64,000 nucleotides of DNA from Trichomonas vaginalis G3 (lineage: Eukaryota; Parabasalia; Trichomonadida; Trichomonadidae), in NCBI RefSeq assembly GCF_026262505.1, contig NC_067204.1, positions 13,596,522 through 13,660,521 of the forward strand, written 5' to 3'. This document shows, in pieces, positions 36,517 through 47,960 of this stretch. Each line of letters begins with the position of its first letter. Positions within the stretch are counted from its first letter, which is position 1. Both the position numbers and the translations under genes were made by a program. The notes beneath the pieces were generated by a model, which did not search any database, was not told the origin of the DNA, and was given only the letters and a program-made list of their open reading frames with translations.

Positions 36517-37500
36517 ATGTTAGAAAAAAAGTTTGCTGACATTGACAAGAAATTTGAGAATGTTTTAAATAAGAACAAGAGGAAGTTAGAAAATGCTCAG
36601 ATAAAGCCTATACATGACAAGTTCTTATTTGCTCAGAATGGTATAACAGGTCTAATTGCACCACCTGGGTCGGGTAAGACTTTCACTTATCTTAAAATGG
36701 CCTTGCACCAACACACCAAGAATAGATGAGAAGAAACCCCATTCTATGACAAAAAAAGTTTTAAAGTTAAGTTCCATTGGGTTTAGTAACTTCTGTCCAT
36801 TTGACCATAACGTATCAATTTCGTTCAAAGATATTATAAAGAATGTCTATAAGCTCTAGGTATATAAAGGAATAGCTGAGGTCCTGTTATAGATTGGATA
36901 AAGAAGTACCAAAGAAGAAGAATTTTGACAGTATAATGCCCTATAATATGAGCTATGAAAATTCGAAGTTTAAAGACCCAAATGAAGGAAATGCAGAGAA
37001 ATAGTAGAGAGAAACAACTTCAGAAACCACCAACAGAAGAGATTAGAATACATTTCGAAGAAATTGCAATCTTACGATTGGCACAGACTTAACCCTCATC
37101 AGATGTCTCTCTTATCTTAGATGACTTTGCTTCTCAGTCCTTTGCTTAAGAATAGAGAAAATGATATGTGTCGACATTCGTAAGAAGCTTCAACACTTAA
37201 CATCATCAGTTGTCATTTGTGTACACCGACAGCAAAGAGTTTACAGTAAGGATCCGTTTTAAAAGAATACTTACTGACATTACGTAATCTTTTCCCTAGG
37301 AATTGTCCGAAGACGCATTTCATGGAACTTATGAAAGAGTCATGGCAGGTAAGTTAGACCAGGACATGAACACTATGGGAGAAGTACAGAAGTCATTATC
37401 AAGCACCCTACTACTTCTTTCAGAATTCATATCTACGCAAACAAAGTTCAAATTGTTAAAAGTCAAGGCTTGAATAAATAAAGAGGTTCATTTTTCTACT
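36517..37500 (+). pseudogene. Packaging-ATPase region of the inner element, broken
   Basis: It starts MLEKKFADIDKKFENVLNKN, with a Walker A loop in GITGLIAPPGSGKTFTYLKM near 36660. Further along the same strand is sequence reading SLILDDFASQS-like, as in the Walker B of A32-type packaging ATPases (compare SLIFLDDAV in the outer element). The stretch looks broken in several places. In a working element it would drive DNA into capsids. Confidence 0.6.
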
Positions 37501-37779
37501 TCTTTGTTTGAAGTTGTCAAAACTACTCGTGGTATTTTTTCCCTTTACAAACAATGGCAATTTCTTTGAACTGTTAAGTAATTTGTACCAACCTTAATAT
37601 CACATAGTGTGTTTTGAAGCGTAACGTATCTTGAACTATCTTGTTCCACATTCTTCATTCGGTGTCTTATTGGAAAATCGGTAAAGTTTTCTGCGTATAG
37701 AACAATTTTCTGTCAGAATTTCGTAAATCTTAGCAAGGTCGTAAAAGCTCTTGCTGTTCTTCTGACTTAAATGTAACGA

Positions 37780-38440
37780 TACACCAATACACTTTATCTT
37801 CTTCATTTTCCATCTCCTTCAGTTAAAATCATTATACTTATAGTTCTCTTTTCCTTTCCTTTTGGTACGCTGAACGTGGTATTCTTTTCTGCAATGCTTT
37901 TGTCTTTTTGCTTACATGCACTCATCTTTTGCTTGAAAGTTTCTTTTTCCATCTCTATCACTTCTGTCTGATGATTTCGTCAAGAAGTCTGTGTAAACAT
38001 GCCATGCATAACGAGGAGAAGCCCACATTGCAAACTGCATTTACTAAAAGTCTATTGTACTATTAATATCCTCTTAAATTTAATGGCAAATTTTTTACAT
38101 TTTCCTGAGTGTTTAGCTGGCATGGCCGAAAAAAGCTCGGTCTAGAGAAATTTCACTCAAAAGGTCTTGCTTGTGTCTTGTTGGCTTTTTGAACCCAGTT
38201 CGTCTGCGCTGTCTTTACGTGTCTGGAGCATAAACATTGCTGTCAAACAATACTTTGCAATTTGTACATATCGTCTCTTGACCGAACGAATGGAGACGGT
38301 AGTTGTTGTTAAAGCTGAACCCTCACTCAGTATTCTTCATTTATGGCTTCATGAAGCTGATACGCAGTGTTGTGTTCCTGTTGTTGAACATTCTGTCTCT
38401 TCACATACCCAAATAACAAAAATAATAAAAATAAAACTAA
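37780..38440 (-). pseudogene. Broken KilA-N gene
   Basis: The minus strand shows DNA closely related to the outer element's KilA-N gene, for example the string GAGAAGCCCACATTGC near 38010 shared with 18.73 kb. It looks heavily broken. It lies before a set of tandem repeats and the broken homologue of the 321-residue island gene, the same neighbourhood as in the outer element. Confidence 0.55.
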
Positions 38441-38699
38441 CTTTATTTCTCTATCTTAAGGACAATTCATGATTTTCATGAGTTTAGGCAGACCCGAAAA
38501 AAAGTCCGGTTCTCGCTGTGCTCTCATGAATTTTCATAGAGTTTTGCGACTAAGTTTTTTTACCTCTACTCGCTGTTCTTTTCACTGTTTTCAATACGGA
38601 AATTCAGCAAAAACATATGTTTAAGGTGAAAGGTTGGCGATCTCACCTGTTTTTTTTCACCTGTTTCTTTCACAAAGCGTTTACATGCGTAAACGCTTA

Positions 38700-39140
38700 T
38701 CTTTTACATTATGAACGAAGTGAACATTGACACTTGTCAAAAAATCCTGAAATCATATCTTAGCATACAAAATAAAAAAATAAAATGACACTTTTTCATT
38801 AGATAACTGTTTATTCTTTTTGACGAAGTGAACATTCGACACTTCGTCAAAAAAACTCCCTGAACAATCATATCTTACCCATACAAAATAAAAAATAAAA
38901 TGCACACTTTTTCCAATTAGATAAACTTGTTATTTTATTGTGCACCAGTGAACATTGACACCCTCTAGTCAAAAAAATCCCTGCAATCATATCTCTACAT
39001 AAAAATAAAAAATAAACAATGAACACTTCTTCATTAAGATAACTGTTATTTTTTGACGAATGTGAACATTGACACTTTCGTCAAAAAAATCCTGAAATCA
39101 TATCCTTGACATACAAAATAAAAAAAAATGAACACCTAAA
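38700..39140 (+). repeat. ~105-bp tandem repeats with a GACGAAGTG...CACTTCGTC hairpin
   Basis: About four units. Each has TTTTTCATTAGATAACTGTT, then GACGAAGTG-AACATTGA-CACTTCGTC (9-bp inverted stem), then TCCTGAAATCATATCTTACA and TACAAAATAAAAAA. More units occur at 41845-42070 and 42650-42800. The TACAAAATAAAAA part equals, in reverse, the TTTTTATTTTGTA motif ahead of the outer element's KilA-N island genes, so these look like multiplied promoter/start regions. Confidence 0.75.
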
Positions 39141-40009
39141 CTTTATTTTCTTCTATCACAAAAGACCAGAAAATAAACCGCTTTTACATCGTATTTTTTC
39201 AGCAACTTCAGTCAAATTGTTATAGCTTTTATCTATCTCATCTACTTCACAACGTTTCTGTTACTTTATGGGACCAGCACCATCACATTTTCTCAAACTT
39301 TTCGCAGTCAGTTCTGTTTCAGCAGCTCTCCATATCATCTAGCAAACCAACCCTTGACTATACTTGACCTGTACTGTCATATCTTTTGAGTTATATTATA
39401 TGTTCTTCCTATTTATATCTTTTTGTATTGAAGTCTTCGGATTCTGAACATGTAAAGTAAGCTTCACTGCAACGTTCCTATCGATATGAACCAGTCATGG
39501 TTTATGAAGTTATACTCAACACACTGGGATCCTAACCATCAACAAAAACTATTGGTTGATAAGACTTTTGTCTATCAGAACTATGCTGCAGCCTTCCACT
39601 AGAATCCTTACCGATTATCATAAGCTCAGGATTTCTATGTCAAAATTTTTCTGAGTAGCACAGCAATTTTATGAACCCCAGTCCTTTGCTTTCTTTCCAG
39701 CATGGAGACACTATTCAATGTCTGACAAAGAACTATTGTTGTATTTCTTTTGAGTCATCTTACGTTTAATATCACCTATTTTCTAACCACTTTGGTGTCA
39801 CTTGCTCTATCTTTCTAAACTGCTTGTCAACACTCAATGTTTGTCAATTCTCTGTTCTTACAACCCAAAATAAAATAAATTACAATAACAAAATAAACGC
39901 AACTACCCTTCTATTCTCTCATTTCGGAAACTCACAGACAACCATATTGTCATTTTTCCAGCAAAAATAAAGTTTAGGGAAGTGGTGCGATCTGCACCTG
40001 TTTTTCACC
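39141..40009. other. No gene recognised
   Basis: A scrambled-looking stretch with no open frame of note. It ends with CACCT-rich sequence (about 39965-40010) like that beside the outer element's island gene. Confidence 0.4.
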
Positions 40010-41505
40010 TTCTTTTCTTCACAAGCGTGCCTTACCAATTAATTGACGATGTATAATATTTGAAATCCTAAACAGTTTGTAGCCTCTATTCTTCCTTTTA
40101 GCATACATCGATGTTTTAACAATGCGAAAGTTCCTTTTTCTTCCTATACTCTCTTCTTGACGTTCCAGACAGAAGGAAATCTTCTGATGTTGGATCAGTT
40201 TTTGTCCAAGACTCATTGTAAATGACCAAAAATATATTTTATGTAGAATGTTAGATCTAACATGTTCTGTCTAACACGTTTTCTTCACACATGCTCTAAC
40301 AACACATCAAAACAAACCTCATGAATTTTTTCAAGATTCATCTGAACCTTAAATGTTTGTTCCAAAGACTTCATTTGTAAATGAACCAAAAATTATTTCT
40401 ATGGTTCAGAATGTACTTCACGACTCTAACATGTTTTCTAAGCACGTTTTCTCACCATACACCTATTACAAGCGCTTTTACATCGGTATATGTGCGGCAT
40501 GGTTCATGACTTAAACAGTTTTGTTCAGCCTCTATTTCTTCTTTTTCCAGCTACATCGAATGTCTTTAACAATGCCGAGGTTTCTTTACTCTATTTTACT
40601 GCTTGACGTCAGATACATAGGATAAATCGCTCACTGGCGGAGTTGGATAGTTTTTTGCTTAGAAATGCTACATGTCCCATTTCTGATCTTCCTGCTGGCC
40701 TTTTCTGCTCTCTTTCTCTTAAGTCCTAGCATAGTCGTTTCTCATTCTTTCTATTCTCTTGACGGCATACGTCTATATCATCCTTTCATTCGCTGTTTAC
40801 CATTCGAACACTTGGCGGGGTTCATTGTTGCGTCTATATTCTGCAACACCTTACCTGCTAAAACAGCTAAAAAGCGTTCAATGGTTTTCTTTTAAACTCA
40901 AAGTTGCCTGGTTCTTTATCTGTTTATTCCATTACTTTTACCTCTTCTATTTCATCTCTTATCTGCCCAAACATTCAGCAACTTAACGAACAAAGTTGTC
41001 GTAGCGTCTAAAATTCTTCAGATTATATACTGTCAGAATGTTCTTAGTATACCAGTCGCAATCCTTTGCTCCATAACCTTATGGCTTGCAATGAAATCCA
41101 AGGAAATCATTACGATTTACCTTCGTATGAATCTTCTTATCATTTTACTACTGAGCTCACGTTGCTTTGACTTCAATTTTCAATTCGCAAGTGTCAGGAA
41201 TAGTGAGTTTTGTGTTGCTGGAATTTCAGCAATCAGCTTTAGGTCAAGAGGGTCAATAACGTTGTCCTCCCAATTCATAAAGCATAACTGTTCATCCTTG
41301 TTTCATCTTTCGCACTACACGTCTAAATTTACATGTTAATAAGTTCTTGCTTTACTCTTCCTGGACTTTCCTGTTTCCAAAAGTACTATGAACGACAGAA
41401 TGAAGCTTTTCAGTCTCTAACTAAATCATTAGATGTTCGGGATTCATGCACAAACGAGTTGGCTGCTGTTAGTTGTGTGAAGTGTTGTTGTGCCCGGATT
41501 TGTTG
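40010..41505 (-). pseudogene. Broken homologue of the KilA-N island's 321-residue gene
   Basis: Clear DNA similarity over most of its length to 16802-17767 (for example CAGACAGAAGGAAATCTTCTG near 40160). It has the same downstream CACCT-rich block and the same upstream TACAAAATAAAAA stretch. It appears in more than one partial copy and is heavily broken. It shows that the island gene and its repeats were shared between the two elements. Confidence 0.7.
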
Positions 41506-41639
41506 ACATTTTTATTTTTTGTACTTACAAATAAAAAAAAATTAAAACACAAAATAAGAAACTAACTTTATTTTTCTATCTTAAGGAAATTCTGAAAAAT
41601 TCACACGAGGATGTTCAAAAACACGGTGAAAAAAAAGAT

Positions 41640-42800
41640 GGTGAGATCGCACCACTTCACCTAAACATTATTTTTGGGTCCCTTACGCTCATTACGACTG
41701 AATGAAGCTCATGACAAAAACATTTACGAGAAGTTATGACAAACATTTACGAAGAAGTCTTGACAAAACATTTACGATGAAGATCTATGACCAAAAAACA
41801 TTTACGATTCAGTTGGCACAAACCAGTTACGAAAGAAGTCATGACACTTTTGTTTCATTAGATAACTGTTATTCTTCTTGATCCGAAGTGAACGATGGCA
41901 CTTGCGTCGAAAAGAAACCCTGAAATCATTATCTTACATACAAAATAAAAAAATAAAATGACACTTTTCTCATTAATAACTGTTATTTCTTTGACGAAGT
42001 GAAACATTGAACACTTCGTCAAAAAAATCCCTAGAAATCCATATGCTTACATACAAAATAAAAAAATAAAAGCTAACTATCTACCTTTCATTTCGGGAAA
42101 ATTCATGAAGAATTCATGACAAATTCAAGGAGGTTAGATCTAACCTTCTTACCCTAAATATACTCTTTTGGTCCGGGAACAATCCAATGAACGAGGGTCC
42201 AGGATCGTATGTAAAGACATTTTGCAATTCCAAATCCATAACCCCTTAGTAAGCTCATAAAATGCTTGTTTTGAGTCGAGCCACATTTTTCCGTGCTCCA
42301 CCGTATTCCTTCAACCCAAAACCAAGAACTTCTCCTGCCCCATGACATTTGTCATCAAAAAAAAGCAACCGTCTGAACTTTCAGACTGCTTTGCTTTATA
42401 TCTCTTCACAAAACAAATCTTACGCCTCATTCACGATGAGAAGTCTTGCGACCAAAACATTGTACGAAGAAGTGCATGACAAACACATCATACCGAAGAT
42501 TATGGTCTTGCCACCAAAACATTTACGAAGACAGTCCCTTGACAAAAACATTACGAAAGTCCTTGACTGAAAACATTTACGATGAAAGTCATGACCCAAA
42601 ACAGTTTACGATGACAAATCATGACAATAACATCCTTACACCGACATTCTCGTCAAATACAAAAAACAATGACACTTTTTCACTTAGATAAACTGTTATT
42701 TTTATTGACGAACGTTGAAGGGTTGACACCTTCGCGTCAACAATACAACTGCCCTGAGAAAGCGAGTTCTTCTAACATACAAAATAAATACAAAAATAAA
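41640..42800. repeat. Island repeats: 25-bp units, hairpin units and KilA-N-adjacent remnant
   Basis: 41700-41850 and 42430-42640 hold ~25-bp units with GACAAAACATTTACGA, the same family as 16682-16730. 41845-42070 and 42650-42800 hold hairpin units. 42150-42350 (minus) is related to the outer element's 18055-18228 small gene (shared string AGTAAGCTCATAAAATGCTTG around 42250). No intact gene. Confidence 0.65.
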
Positions 42801-42832
42801 TAAAATAACCTCAACTAAAGTATATTTCTTTG

Positions 42833-43283
42833 CTACTCGTTAGCAAGATCATGACAAATCTCAAGAGGTGAAAGAAAAAGAGGTGAAACCAAACAGTGAA
42901 GATCTTTCAACCTCTTCGACCGACACACATTATTCTTTGGGTCCGGGACAACCAACTTCTCTTCGTCTAAAATTGGAGCTGTAGCATACTCTTGCAAGCG
43001 GTCCAGACCTTCTTCGAAGTCTTTAGTCTCTCTTCGACGTGTATTGGATTGGAATTGTTGGGTGGAGCTTGACTGGAAATCAAGGCTTGGAAAGTAAGGC
43101 ACTAGGTGACGCGACGAGCGGGTATTCGGGCAGCCTTACATGTGGGTTGGTAGTCACCTTGATGTGGAAATATTGGTTAGTAATTCGGAAGTAGCCTTGC
43201 TGAACTGAGGTGCAGAGGGCTGGTTGCTTTAGGGTTCCTCTGGTTTTGGAAATGGACTCGGTTTGTGTGGTTACGTCGGACAT
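42833..43283 (-). other. Unrecognised protein-like frames
   Basis: Two adjoining minus-strand frames (MSDVTTQTESISKTRGTLKQ, and SSSTQQFQSNTRRRETKDFE) of less AT-rich composition than their surroundings. No family is recognised. The region looks broken. Confidence 0.3.
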
Positions 43284-43289
43284 TGTTCG

Positions 43290-43690
43290 AAAGAAAAATA
43301 GTATCTAAATCATGTTCTGAAACTAGTACAAATATTGTTCTGAAAGCTAGGTACAAATATTGTCTGAAGTCAGTGCAAGTCTGTGGTTCTGAAACAGTAC
43401 AAATATTGTTCTGAAACAGTACAAAGTAATGTTCTGAAAACAGTACAAGTTTCTGATTACGAAAAAGTTACAAGTATGTTCCTTGAAAAAGGTACGAGTA
43501 TTGTCTGAAACAGAAAAATCTTTCTCACAATATGAGAGCTTTTACGGGAAATTTGTTCTGAAAAAGGACAAGTATTGTTCATGATAAAAAGTCACAAGAT
43601 TATTGTTCTGAACATACAAGATAGTTCTGAACACTAGTACAAGTATTGTTCTGAACAGTACCCAGACTAGTTCTGAAACAGAACACATGG
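43290..43690 (+). repeat. Minisatellite: ~22-bp units with GTACAAGTATTGTTCTGAAA
   Basis: A run of 15 or more imperfect units of about 20-24 bp built on ACAGTACAAGTATTGTTCTG. Units vary in length. No reading frame is kept. Confidence 0.85.
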
Positions 43691-46600
43691 ACACATCGAG
43701 CATTAGATGAGCGCATTTACCTAATATGAGACTAAATAAGGTGTTAAGCATGACCTTGGGCAAGAGACAAAAGCAAGCAACAGTCCCTTCGGCTGCTGGT
43801 TTCTGGGAAGTGGTGCGCTGAAATCGAAATTGAAAACCGGACAATTCCAATTCAAAAATACCAGAACAACTCCTTTTCGACGACATAACAAGCAAGCAAA
43901 GAAAGGAAGCTCTTGTTAAGTTCCTAACAAACGTCCTGGACATACGTACTTCCCACAACCAAGGGAAGAACCCCACCCATAGAAAATTCGGCAATCTCAG
44001 TCTTCTCTTCGCTTCCTCAGGACAGACCATCTCCTACATAAACCTCAGAAGGCGAACATCCAACCAGCAGTAAACCATTAACGTTTAACCTGCACTTTTT
44101 TATGTTTTTTGGTGAAAGTGTCAAAATAAGATTGTCTCTTCATGAGGTTTCTACGAGGTTAGAAAGAATTGTTATTTTTCTAAATATCTTCACATTTCAA
44201 TACTTTTTCTAGCACTTTTCCCGTAGTTATCATATCGAAAGACAAGTTCGGAGATAAACAGTCATAGTACAATTGAAATATATGTGTTTGCACACCATTT
44301 GTTGTGAACCCAAACTTGAAATTCAGAGAAACTGTTACTAGTGTGCGTTCGACTAGAATTTAGAAGCAAAGTTCCATAAAAGTCCTTACCAATACATAGA
44401 AAACATTGTTGGCTTTTGGACTGAAAACTTGCATATGACACATTAACATTTTGGGGTCTCAAACACGTTTCTATAAAACCTGGTCACAATCTGCTGCGTG
44501 AGAGTATAAATTGACAATGGACCATCCGGTATCGGTAATGGTTCGTTCTGGTTTAGTAACGAAGAATATTGTCCCAAGAACGTTTGTCTACTTTCCCAAA
44601 TAAAAAACTCTGCTCATCTCTTGAGGCGTTAAGCTTTCAATCTTTTAAACTGAAACGTGGAGTCCATCTTGTCCATATTCTAGTTTTCAGATAGCTACTG
44701 TTTCCATTTAGTAAAGAGTCCGCTATTTTTCTTAAATTCCCATATAGTTTGTTCATTTAGAGTTTTAAACAGTCATTTAGAGTTTGCTTCAAAGACTTTC
44801 CGTCTGACTAGAACTGTAAAGATTCTCATTTCGTCAAATTTGTCTATTAGCACGCAGTCAGAACCTTCTCATACTGCCCATGAAAATATTACTGCGAACA
44901 TAATGCGCGTTTAGTTTCTATTTGAAAACAAAACTCTTCTAAATCCTATTGCCTTTGCGATTCTGACAGGACTTCTGAAAGCCAACGACATTACGACTAG
45001 CAAAACCTGTATGTTGGCGGTATATATTTCTTCATCTTGAAACTAGTCGCCTACCAGCATTTGTAGAAGACTGATTATAGCGCTCTAACGGTCTTTGTAT
45101 CGCTGTACTTTTTAGTTCTTTGGTTTTCAACCTTGAAGCATTAATATATGTGTAAAATATTAATTGTTTTGAAAATTGAATGAATGCCATCTTCAATATT
45201 CTCATTCTAACAAACAGTTTCCCAACGGACTCTTCCCAACAAATTCTCAAGCGTACCATTCAAAATAAATTACAAAAGATGTCACTTTTTAACAAATATA
45301 AGAATTTTACTTCTATGCAATGTTTAACAACACGAAAGCCATGTCCATAAAAGACGTTCTTCCTTCATAACCTCTTCTAGGTCTGTTTGGCATAAATGGT
45401 GCACGTGCTCTTTCACAAATCCATTTCGTAGCGAAGACCAGACAATTTGTCATAAGACTTTAGGGTCGTTCACCTCGTCCTATACTTTAAACTTCTTCGA
45501 AAACTCTCCAACTCATCATACTGTGAACTCTGCTTTTTCTACAATCCGTTCTAGCAGATTCTACACTCTCCTCATGGAATGGGAGCGCAATTTTATCATA
45601 AAAAATAATCCAAAAATATTTTGTCTTTACTTTACATTCAACCGCCTGGCTGCCATAACCCGTCATTTGACGTCCAATCCCCATTACCAGTAATGAAGGT
45701 TGACTTGTGTTAGCTTTCCAAACCAAACTTTATGGTTTTGGTTTTATCTTCAGTTTTTGGTTTTTCTTTCTTCTATCGAGTCTTTTCGTCAACTTTCGGT
45801 GTGTCTCCTGAACTTTACTTCATCTTGCAGAATACAGTTCGTGTCGTCAACGCATCCTTCATACAATATCACTATGCCCATCTGTTTGTTTCCTTTCAAC
45901 TTTTTTGTGTTTGTTGTAAAGTTAGAATATCTTCGATCTAAGTCAATGCATATGTTCTATAATTAACTGATTCGTTCAGTTGAAGTAAACTATCTTATCC
46001 ATCTGTTGTCTCGAAAGCTCCTTTCAGACTTCAAATATTTTATTATGTGAGTAGTCTGCTTTCTCTTTTTGCACGATTAGAGCCGTTCCATTTTTATAAA
46101 AGTCGACTTTGTAGTTTAGGGCTTTGTATTTCAGACCAGGCACTTCTCTATTTATTGAATTTCTTTCCTCCATCTGTAACTTTTTGACGCGTTTTGACAA
46201 TGAGTTTACTGAAACTTTTTTGTGTTGGGGTCGTCCCAAATCTACCGTTTCAACCTTCTAGTCGGTCATTTCAATCTCAGTAAAAAATTTTAGTTTGATT
46301 TGTTTCAACTGGCGTTGTTTTAGTTTCCTTTAAGTCGGTCTAAAACTGCCTGAGGTATAGGGAAGAACTTGACAAACAACGTGTGGTTGTACAGACTGCT
46401 GGAGCCGAACAACTCCATCTTGAACATTTGGTCTATAATTGCCTGATATGTTCATTATTCATGCTCAGTAAAAAACCTTTTACATTCCCACGTTTGAGGC
46501 GGGTTTGAGGGTTGGTTATTGATGTAAACCATTGCTTGTGCCATGGTTAATATTCCTCTGCTTAAAGAATTTTCACCTTGGTCCCATATAGTGTCCCTGC

Positions 46601-46899
46601 TGGTCGTTATAGTAGGTCATCTTGCTTTGTTATAATAGTTTCCTTGCTCTGTCTTCCTTACATTGGCTCCATCCATCCTTGAACTTTTCCTCTTGTTTCA
46701 GGATTGGAACAACGAATTTGTTGCATTCTCGTAGCTACATTCCCAAACTTTCTTCTACAGCTTTGTTAATAGGTTGTGCTTTCTCCTTTAAGTATACCTA
46801 ATGTACTCAAAATACTCCTTCTAACCATCCAAATATACACCTCTGGGCTATTGTTTCCCACTGCGGGCAAAAATCTAGATCAACTCCTGCTAATGCGCC
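43691..46899. other. Heavily broken stretch of the inner element, no gene recognised
   Basis: Only short frames. Some have protein-like pieces on the minus strand, such as 46024-46239 (KKVSVNSLSKRVKKLQMEER, then YKALNYKVDFYKNGTALIVQ) and 44262-44462. I could not assign a family and found no polymerase B motifs. Confidence 0.35.
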
Positions 46900-47960
46900 A
46901 ATAAACCGCTTTTCTTATAGGAAAAAAATGACGAATCCACAAACAAAGGACCCTATGTTTCAAAGCACAAAGCAAAGCCACTCATGATAAAAAATCTTCT
47001 AGTTCAACACCAAATGCTTGGTTTATGGATATCTTGGAAAAACATTCCGAGAGTTAGAACAGATGGACCACCATACTGGCTAATCATTGTCGGTCCAAAA
47101 CACAAGATACTGTTGAACAGCCATACCATTATGGTTCCAAAAAATATTCTTAGATGTGAGAAACTGCTTTGACAATATTCGTTGACAAAATTACATCCAA
47201 CAAAACTTGACATTCTGACTGTTGAAAGTTCTTTCAAATCAGATGAGTAAAAAACTATCTGCGTTCAAAAAATGATAAACCAATATTTCATTGTCGACCC
47301 AAAACCATTCTGCTTCTTGGTGTCATTGACCGGTTGTATAAAAATGTTAAGAGACTTAAACCAACCACAAAGGTGGTGAAGCAAATGAAATGTCATATGA
47401 CGACAAATATAGACACTTCTCCATGGCAAAGATGAGACAAGTTTTAAATATTTACAATAGCCGTAAAAAAAGGTTTGGGAAAACCACTCCCCCGAAGAAT
47501 GAAAAACAACCCTGACTTAGAGAAAGGACTATTATATTTAATAATTTAGTCAAAAAGAGCACAAACAAGAAAAATGCCGGGCTTCAAACTTCAGAAAGGT
47601 GACAAAGTAAAAATAGAAATACCTAAACGCGACCCCATATGAAAATTACTATTGACTATGACAACAATGGAACCCGACTATGTAACTTCACATTCGCTCG
47701 TCGTAAAAATAGAAGCAAGCTATACAGAGAATATTATGAAGTTTTAGGCAAAACATGGCAAAATGTACAGACTGCAAAGCAGAAGATAAAACTACTATTG
47801 TCAGACACTCGTTTCAAACTTGTCCAAAGTTCAATGGTATACTTTCAAAGACAGTTCCTAACAAATTATAAGACAACTCCTGACGAATATGCTAAGAAGT
47901 TGAAAATGACGACTAAGCAATTCTATACCATGCGTAAACTGTCATGTAAGGTGGCATGTA
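46900..47960 (+). pseudogene. Broken RVE-type integrase of the inner element
   Basis: Near 47320 is LLGVIDRLYKNVKRL, the third-motif segment of Maverick-type integrases (compare HNKIVDAVMRTLRDALG in the outer element). Near 47580 is MPGFKLQKGDKVKIEIPKRD, the SH3/chromodomain-like tail (compare FKQGDKVLIHLDYGK). The region is heavily broken. An integrase explains the 6-bp AATAAA duplication at the element's ends. Confidence 0.6.

Noticed and set aside
43290-43690. Minisatellite as a telomere or centromere array
   Set aside because: Units vary in length, are not telomere-like, and lie within the inner element.
37500-47600. Polymerase B in the inner element
   Set aside because: No DxxSLYPS-, NxxYG- or DTDS-type motif was found by reading; only integrase-like segments were recognised.
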